NCBI GenBank assembly: GCA_021203285.1
Contig: JAJQBM010000062.1
Span: forward strand, 2,628-12,844
Length of the DNA: 10,217 bases
Source: Clostridiales bacterium
GTDB taxonomy: Bacteria; Bacillota; Clostridia; Lachnospirales; Lachnospiraceae
Direction: 5' to 3'
Position 1 is the first letter of the stretch. Each line of letters begins with the position of its first letter. Below are positions 6,627 through 10,217 of this stretch, one piece after another. A model generated the notes under the pieces. It was not told where the DNA came from. It worked only from the letters and a program-made list of their open reading frames with translations, and did not search any database. The position numbers and the translations under genes were made by a program.

Positions 6627-6803
6627 AGAGGATAGCGGCGTTGACCAGCTATCGTGGCGATGAAACAATTGACTGTGTCGGAAGGCAGCCTTCTGTGGAG
6701 CCAGTCTGTGGGTTATGCGATAACCACAAGCCGACTAGATTCTTCGGAGTCGAATGAAAACGCTTAAGTGAGAGCCTTGCAATGGCAAGGCTCTTTTCTT
6801 TTC
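6627..6803 (+). ncRNA. Structured RNA of unrecognised class, upstream of a nuclease-like gene
   Basis: About 175 nt between a strong promoter and a strong terminator, without coding potential. Helices seen: H1 GATAGC+GG (6631-6638) with CC+GCTATC (6645-6653, bulged A6647); an outer helix GACTG (6671-6675)/CAGTC (6702-6706) enclosing CGGAAGG (6679-6685)/CCTTCTG (6689-6695); H3 GGTTAT (6711-6716)/ATAACC (6720-6725), extendable by TG/CA pairs past a bulged G; H4 GATTC (6738-6742)/GAGTC (6747-6751) closed by a TTCG tetraloop, with a competing CGACT/AGTCG register; then the terminator stem. A near-repeat CGATGAAAC (6658-6666) and CGAATGAAAAC (6751-6761) follows the first and last hairpins. I do not recognise the core of any common riboswitch, tmRNA, 6S or RNase P. 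It could be an RNA antitoxin for the downstream protein, a cis-regulatory leader, or both. Confidence 0.6.
6771..6803 (+). terminator. Intrinsic terminator between the structured RNA and the nuclease-like gene
   Basis: AGAGCCTTGC (6771-6780) pairs perfectly with GCAAGGCTCT (6785-6794) around the loop AATG, followed by a T-rich tract (6794-6802, one C). It ends about 18 nt before the downstream ATG, so the structured RNA should mostly be released as a separate transcript and the gene expressed only by read-through. A short upstream GAGCC (6698-6702) matches the 5' arm and could compete for the 3' arm, but only over ~5 pairs. Confidence 0.9.
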
Positions 6804-6821
6804 AGATTGGAGGTAAGTAGT

Positions 6822-7427
6822 ATGGCCGGACAAGCGTTGGGTATTCTTTACCAGGCTGCTTTTGCATGGAATGAATTAACAGAATATAGTTATATCCTCA
6901 CATACGGCTACAAAAAACAACTCTACGCCGTTAATCTGACTTTTTCGTTGGAGGATTTTCCTCATCTGGCAGGATTTCAATATTTGCGGGATTTATCTCT
7001 GCCAAGGTACAATCCGCGAAAAACGGTAAATCGAATTCTCAATCATAAGATTACATTCGAGCAGATAATCAAGGGTGAACAATATGAAGTTCTCGTAAAA
7101 CCCCGTCTTGAGGCGCTGACTCGGTTGAAGGACATTATTGAAAAAGATTTCTTGTTTTTTTCCTATATGCCCCGCATGTATCCATTCACCACGATGATAA
7201 AAGCAGATTATTTGATATCGAGTCATCTGGATACAACAAATTTTGTCTTCATCATTAAAGCTGGCTCAAATGGCGCGGCAAAGTGTGATTATCTTTGCTG
7301 CTCTGCGTTTACCAAGGGTGAACGTGATTACGAATGCAATCAGCGCACACGTACTATTCTGAAAAAAGAACGTTTACATATTTCGTCACAGGAAAGAACG
7401 ATTCTATATGATCGACTATCCTCCTGA
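6822..7427 (+). CDS. PBECR4-like nuclease-family protein, candidate toxin
   Basis: 201-residue soluble protein with no signal peptide or membrane segment. I match it, from memory of the family and without a search, to PBECR4, one of the phage Barnase-EndoU-ColicinE5/D-RelE-like nuclease domains. Features that led there: an early YSYILTYGYKKQLYAVNLTF strand pair (22-41), the block FPHLAGFQYLRDL (46-58) with His48, a middle predicted-helical segment (66-115), a beta-rich segment around ADYLISSHL and NFVFIIK (128-146), and the C-terminal FTKGERDYECNQRTRTILKK (163-182) with a Y-x(3)-Q-x(4)-IL pattern. ATG 6822 is preceded by TTGGAGGT, GGAGG being 6809-6813. A possible GTG at 6768 is rejected since it lies in the terminator. 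Base composition is AT-rich (21 G+C of 60 in 7021-7080), unlike its neighbours, suggesting transfer. Catalysis and toxicity are untested inferences. Confidence 0.7.
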   Translation: MAGQALGILYQAAFAWNELTEYSYILTYGYKKQLYAVNLTFSLEDFPHLAGFQYLRDLSLPRYNPRKTVNRILNHKITFEQIIKGEQYEVLVKPRLEALTRLKDIIEKDFLFFSYMPRMYPFTTMIKADYLISSHLDTTNFVFIIKAGSNGAAKCDYLCCSAFTKGERDYECNQRTRTILKKERLHISSQERTILYDRLSS

Positions 7428-7538
7428 TATTTTCAAAATCTGCAACTTCTATATATTATCGCATAAACTAGTCAGAGATTATGCTTTGTGCATACATTTT
7501 TTGCTTTGGCTTTATGATTTTGTGTTTCAAAATTTAAG

Positions 7539-7583
7539 TTATCAATGCACATTTTTCTTTATTTTGATTTTCTGCATTGATAA
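7539..7583. repeat. 11-bp perfect inverted repeat with AT-rich loop
   Basis: TTATCAATGCA (7539-7549) and its exact reverse complement TGCATTGATAA (7573-7583) flank a 23-nt T-rich spacer. The stem is AT-rich and no T-run directly follows, so it is a weak terminator at best; it could serve as a bidirectional 3' end for the nuclease-like gene, an operator, or an element end. The core heptamer recurs at 7630-7636 (CAATGCA) and 7723-7729 (TGCATTG). Confidence 0.7.
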
Positions 7584-7665
7584 ACAATTATTTTGAAATC
7601 TTTTGAGTTGGCTGGGTTTGTTAACGAATCAATGCATTTGAATTGTGAAGACCTCAAACTCGTCC

Positions 7666-7694
7666 TTTACACTGCGGACATTTTTTCTTATAAT
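7666..7694 (+). promoter_or_regulatory. Sigma-A promoter for the TPR lipoprotein gene and hflX
   Basis: -35 TTTACA (7666-7671), 17-nt spacer, perfect -10 TATAAT (7689-7694). Expected start near 7701, giving a ~45-nt leader. In that leader AATGC (7711-7715) can pair with GCATT (7724-7728), ending directly before the GGAGG (7729-7733) ribosome binding site. It makes the lipoprotein-hflX pair independent of the islet. Confidence 0.7.
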
Positions 7695-7745
7695 TACACT
7701 GATACATTCAAATGCCCGAATATGCATTGGAGGAAGAAACAGATT

Positions 7746-8810
7746 ATGAGGAAACGACTGGCACTGGTTTTGTTCGGCGGACTTCTTGCGGCGATGCTGC
7801 TTCTGCCCGCATGTGACGGATCGAATTCCGAAAAAATGACAGAATATAAAGAGCTGGGAATCTTCCAGATGGAATCCGGCGACTATGAGAGCGCGGCACA
7901 AAGCTTTCAAAAGGCGCTCGACCAGTCGTTGGGCCGCATCGGCGCGGAGGAGCTTGACATCTGCTACTATAAGGCGCTGGCTCTGTACAAGTCCGGGGAC
8001 ACGACGGGCGCGATCGAGGCTTACACAGCCCTCATCGAGTACGATAAGAAAAACTGGGAAGCATGGTATCTGAGGGGAAATGTCTATCTGCAGGAGGGAC
8101 AGGACACGGAGGCGCTGGAGGATTATGCGCAGGCCGTCTTGTTAAATGACAGTGTGGAGCTTTGCGCACATATCTATGAGAATCTTGCAGATGCCGGGCT
8201 TGCGGAGAGCGGACAGGATTACATCAACCGGGTGCTTTCCATTACTCCCTCAACCGCGGATGAATACTATTATGTCGGCGAGATCTATTTTCTGACCGAA
8301 AACGCTGACAGCGCAAAGGAAAATCTGCTTCAGGCACAGGAGCTCGGATACGACAAGGCGCTGCTTTTGCTCGGATATATCTATTCCGATGAGGGAGACA
8401 GCGAGGCCGCTGAGGCTGCTTTTGCCTCCTATATGGAGCTCTACCCGGAGGATGCCGAGGCGCTGAATGAGCTGGGCGCCATCGCACTGGCCGCCGGGGA
8501 ATATGCGAATGCGGTTACTTACCTTGAATCAGCGCTAGACGCGGCGGACGAGAGTCTGGAGATGTCCGTCTTGAAAAATCTGATCATCGCGTATGAGTAT
8601 TCCGGTGATTTTGAGAGCGCGTACAATATGGCAGTCCGTTTCCTCAGAAGCTATTCAGACGAGGAAATTGAGCGGGAATACGAATTTCTTGCGACGCGCG
8701 TGGGCGGTGATATCGAAGCAGCCGATTCCGCTGCGGAGGAGGACAGCTCCGACGGGACGGAGAGCGGCGATGAGGCCGCAGACGGCAGTGAGTCAGAGAC
8801 AGAAAGTTGA
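7746..8810 (+). CDS. TPR-repeat lipoprotein
   Basis: 354-residue predicted lipoprotein. A basic start (MRKR), hydrophobic stretch (5-20) and lipobox LPAC (20-23) predict cleavage before Cys23 and lipid anchoring to the outside of the membrane. The rest is tetratricopeptide repeats, a protein-protein interaction scaffold: clear units near 33-62 (YKELGIFQMESGDYESAAQS), 74-101, 106-134 (AWYLRGNVYLQEGQDTEALE), 175-200, 205-234 and 239-268 (ALNELGAIALAAGEYANAVT), and a last one near 275-305. A low-complexity acidic Glu/Asp/Ser/Gly tail covers ~324-354. ATG 7746 is chosen over an upstream in-frame start at 7593 because of GGAGG (7729-7733), the signal peptide, and the promoter lying in between. It overlaps or abuts hflX. 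I do not recognise a specific function; binding partner unknown. Confidence 0.85.
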   Translation: MRKRLALVLFGGLLAAMLLLPACDGSNSEKMTEYKELGIFQMESGDYESAAQSFQKALDQSLGRIGAEELDICYYKALALYKSGDTTGAIEAYTALIEYDKKNWEAWYLRGNVYLQEGQDTEALEDYAQAVLLNDSVELCAHIYENLADAGLAESGQDYINRVLSITPSTADEYYYVGEIYFLTENADSAKENLLQAQELGYDKALLLLGYIYSDEGDSEAAEAAFASYMELYPEDAEALNELGAIALAAGEYANAVTYLESALDAADESLEMSVLKNLIIAYEYSGDFESAYNMAVRFLRSYSDEEIEREYEFLATRVGGDIEAADSAAEEDSSDGTESGDEAADGSESETES

Positions 8811-8818
8811 CAGACCTT

Positions 8819-10045
8819 ATGTTTGAAAATGAGAAAATACAGGAGCGCGTCATTCTTGTCGCGGTCAGTGAACAAAACGGAGACGACACGGAGGACTCTC
8901 TTGCCGAGCTTGCCGAACTGGCGCGGACGGCAGGCGCAGAGGTTGTCGGCACCATGGTGCAGAATCTGAGCCGGGCGATTCCCGCGACCTATCTCGGTTC
9001 GGGAAAGATCGAGGAGCTGAAGGATCTGATCTGGGAGCTTGACGCTACCGGTATCATCTGCGACGATGAGTTAAAACCGATCCAGATGAAAAATCTGGAG
9101 GAAGCGCTGAATACGAAGGTGATGGACCGGACGCTGCTGATCCTTGACATCTTTGCGACGCGGGCCATGACCAGCGAGGGTAAACTGCAGGTGGAACTAG
9201 CCCAACTGCGGTACAGTCTGACCCGGCTGAGCGGTTTCGGGCGTTCCATGTCGCGTCTGGGCGGCGGAATCGGCACGCGGGGACCCGGCGAGAAAAAGCT
9301 GGAGACCGACCGGCGGGTGATCCGTGACCGGGTATCCCATCTGAAGCAGGAGTTAAAAGAAGTGATTCGCCACCGGGATCTCACCCGCACGCAGCGCATG
9401 AAAAATCATACCAGAATTGCCGCCATTGTGGGCTATACGAACGCCGGGAAATCCACGCTTTTAAACACACTCACGGGTGCGGGGGTTCTGGAGGAGGACC
9501 GGCTTTTTGCCACACTGGATCCGACGACCCGGATGCTGGAGCTTACAAATGATCAGCAGATTCTTCTGACAGATACCGTCGGATTTATCCGTAAGCTGCC
9601 CCATCATCTGGTGGAAGCATTTCGGAGTACGCTGGAGGAAGCAAAATATGCCGATCTGATCATCCATGTGGTGGACGCCTCCAATCCCCAGTGGGATACG
9701 CAGATGCATGTGGTTTACCAGACCCTTCGGGAGCTCGGGATCACCGACAAAAAAGTCGTCACGCTGTTTAACAAATGTGACCGTCTCACCGGAGAAGAGA
9801 TCCTGCAGGATTTCCGCGCGGATCGCACACTGCGAATTTCCGCCAAAACCGGCATGGGACTGGATGACCTGAGAGCCACGCTGGAGGAACTGCTGCGGGA
9901 GGACAAAGTGCTTTTCCGGCAGACCTTTCCCTACGATCGCGCAGGGGAAATCCAGCGTATCCGGAAATACGGTGAGCTTCTGCAGGAGGAGTACCGGGAG
10001 GATGGGATTTATGTGGAAGCCTATGTGCCCCGGGAATTTTTATAG
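8819..10045 (+). CDS. hflX: Ribosome-associated GTPase HflX
   Basis: GTPase of the HflX family, which binds the 50S subunit and in several bacteria splits stalled 70S ribosomes after stress; some homologues confer macrolide-lincosamide resistance. The 408-residue product has the N-terminal HflX domain with YLGSGKIEEL (58-67) and the hallmark GGGIGTRGPGEKKLE (148-162), then a G domain: G1 GYTNAGKS (205-212), G2 in DPTTR (234-238), G3 DTVG (252-255), G4 NKCD (318-321), G5 SAKTG (341-345). The C-terminal domain ends EAYVPREFL. Two starts are possible: ATG 8819, 8 nt after the lipoprotein stop, or TTG 8807, overlapping that stop (4 extra residues). Neither has a good Shine-Dalgarno, implying translational coupling to the TPR gene. 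Assignment is firm; the start is not. Confidence 0.95.
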   Translation: MFENEKIQERVILVAVSEQNGDDTEDSLAELAELARTAGAEVVGTMVQNLSRAIPATYLGSGKIEELKDLIWELDATGIICDDELKPIQMKNLEEALNTKVMDRTLLILDIFATRAMTSEGKLQVELAQLRYSLTRLSGFGRSMSRLGGGIGTRGPGEKKLETDRRVIRDRVSHLKQELKEVIRHRDLTRTQRMKNHTRIAAIVGYTNAGKSTLLNTLTGAGVLEEDRLFATLDPTTRMLELTNDQQILLTDTVGFIRKLPHHLVEAFRSTLEEAKYADLIIHVVDASNPQWDTQMHVVYQTLRELGITDKKVVTLFNKCDRLTGEEILQDFRADRTLRISAKTGMGLDDLRATLEELLREDKVLFRQTFPYDRAGEIQRIRKYGELLQEEYREDGIYVEAYVPREFL

Positions 10046-10079
10046 AATGCGAAAAAGAAAAATTATCCGATAAAAAGTA

Positions 10080-10108
10080 TTGACAGCAGAAATCGAATTT
10101 GTTATTAT
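10080..10108 (+). promoter_or_regulatory. Promoter for the tRNA-Leu gene
   Basis: Consensus -35 TTGACA (10080-10085), 17-nt spacer, -10 TATTAT (10103-10108); a perfect TATAAT at 10106-10111 is also present but at 20-nt spacing. The predicted 5' leader holds a small hairpin, CAGCG (10120-10124)/CGCTG (10130-10134), just before the tRNA. Confidence 0.65.
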
Positions 10109-10140
10109 AATCGGGTCGTCAGCGAAAAGCGCTGGTGAAT

Positions 10141-10217
10141 GCGGAAGTGTCGGAACTGGCAGACGAGCAAGACTAAGGATCTTGTGGCTTTCGAGTCGTG
10201 TGGGTTCAAGTCCCATC
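10141..10217 (+). tRNA. tRNA-Leu (anticodon AAG), 3' end cut by the window edge
   Basis: Class II tRNA: acceptor 5' strand GCGGAAG (10141-10147), D arm with GGAACTGGCAGACGA, anticodon stem CAAGA (10168-10172)/TCTTG (10180-10184) enclosing the loop CTAAGGA, so the anticodon at 10175-10177 is AAG (Leu, CUU). A long variable arm (10185-10201) includes GGCT-TTCG-AGTC; T arm GTGGG-TTCAAGT-CCCAT (10200-10216). The last base in the window begins the 3' acceptor strand; about six more acceptor bases and the discriminator are missing. The long variable arm and D-loop match leucine tRNAs of Firmicutes. A34 in the anticodon is less common than G34 or U34 in bacteria. Confidence 0.92.

Larger units (their letters stand above)
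7428..7745. other. AT-rich stretch without a supported gene
   Basis: 318 bases, extremely AT-rich at the centre (15 G+C of 60 in 7501-7560). No reading frame here has a ribosome binding site or a plausible protein; short hydrophobic or Phe-rich frames look like noise. It contains a perfect inverted repeat, four copies of the heptamer CAATGCA/TGCATTG, and the promoter of the next gene. It is probably the decayed or noncoding right end of the accessory islet. Confidence 0.6.

Noticed and set aside
6658..6761. Hammerhead-like core (GATGA/GAAA) or classical type III tandem repeats in the structured RNA
   Set aside because: GATGAAAC lacks the full CUGANGA...GAAA arrangement with flanking stems, and no near-identical 30-50-nt tandem repeats are present.
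6768..6821. GTG start extending the nuclease-like protein by 18 residues
   Set aside because: The extension would lie in the terminator hairpin and has no ribosome binding site; ATG 6822 has GGAGG at good spacing.
6445..7574. GATTTTCTG direct repeat at 6445-6453 and 7566-7574, as a possible insertion duplication flanking the islet
   Set aside because: Only 9 bp in AT-rich DNA, where a chance match between two such stretches is not unlikely; flanks diverge and the second copy lies inside the islet's AT-rich tail.
7408..7596. 62-codon frame with Phe/Leu-rich, membrane-like sequence after the nuclease-like gene
   Set aside because: AT-rich noise: no ribosome binding site, overlaps the end of the preceding gene and includes the inverted repeat. 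A tiny membrane partner protein cannot be fully excluded.
7593..7745. Upstream in-frame extension (51 residues) of the TPR lipoprotein
   Set aside because: It would place the signal peptide internally, and the promoter and GGAGG lie inside or after it.

Overview
This window looks like a chromosome segment of a fairly GC-rich Firmicute of the class Clostridia, most likely a Lachnospiraceae-type gut anaerobe. That is an inference from gene content, from the strong AGGAGG-type ribosome binding sites and from Ffh/RbgA/RNase HII sequences of the Gram-positive type; no taxonomic marker such as 16S is present. All genes I accept are on the + strand.

Positions 1-3671 hold a protein-targeting and ribosome-maturation operon: ylxM-ffh (signal recognition particle), rpsP (S16), khpA (KH-domain RNA-binding protein), rimM (16S processing factor) and trmD (tRNA m1G37 methyltransferase). 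It ends at an intrinsic terminator whose loop contains the trmD stop codon. rplS (L19) follows with its own promoter, a possibly structured leader and its own terminator (3684-4186). Next come lepB (signal peptidase I), rbgA (50S assembly GTPase) and rnhB (RNase HII), at 4213-6440. This is the classic Firmicutes order; yraN, which often follows rnhB, is not here.

Positions 6441-7745 are a visibly AT-rich accessory islet. A strong extended -10 promoter drives a roughly 175-nt, heavily folded RNA of a class I do not recognise. It ends in a near-perfect intrinsic terminator. Directly behind it, with a strong Shine-Dalgarno site, is a 201-codon gene for a protein resembling the PBECR4 (phage Barnase-EndoU-ColicinE5/D-RelE-like) nuclease family. 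Promoter, structured RNA, terminator, nuclease-like protein is the layout of RNA-antitoxin (type III-like) toxin-antitoxin loci, and it is the best candidate here for an undescribed system. A gene-free, very AT-rich stretch follows; it holds an 11-bp perfect inverted repeat and four copies of CAATGCA/TGCATTG.

Positions 7746-10045 return to GC-rich DNA: a TPR-repeat lipoprotein with its own promoter, closely coupled to hflX (ribosome-associated GTPase). The window ends in a promoter and a truncated tRNA-Leu gene with anticodon AAG.
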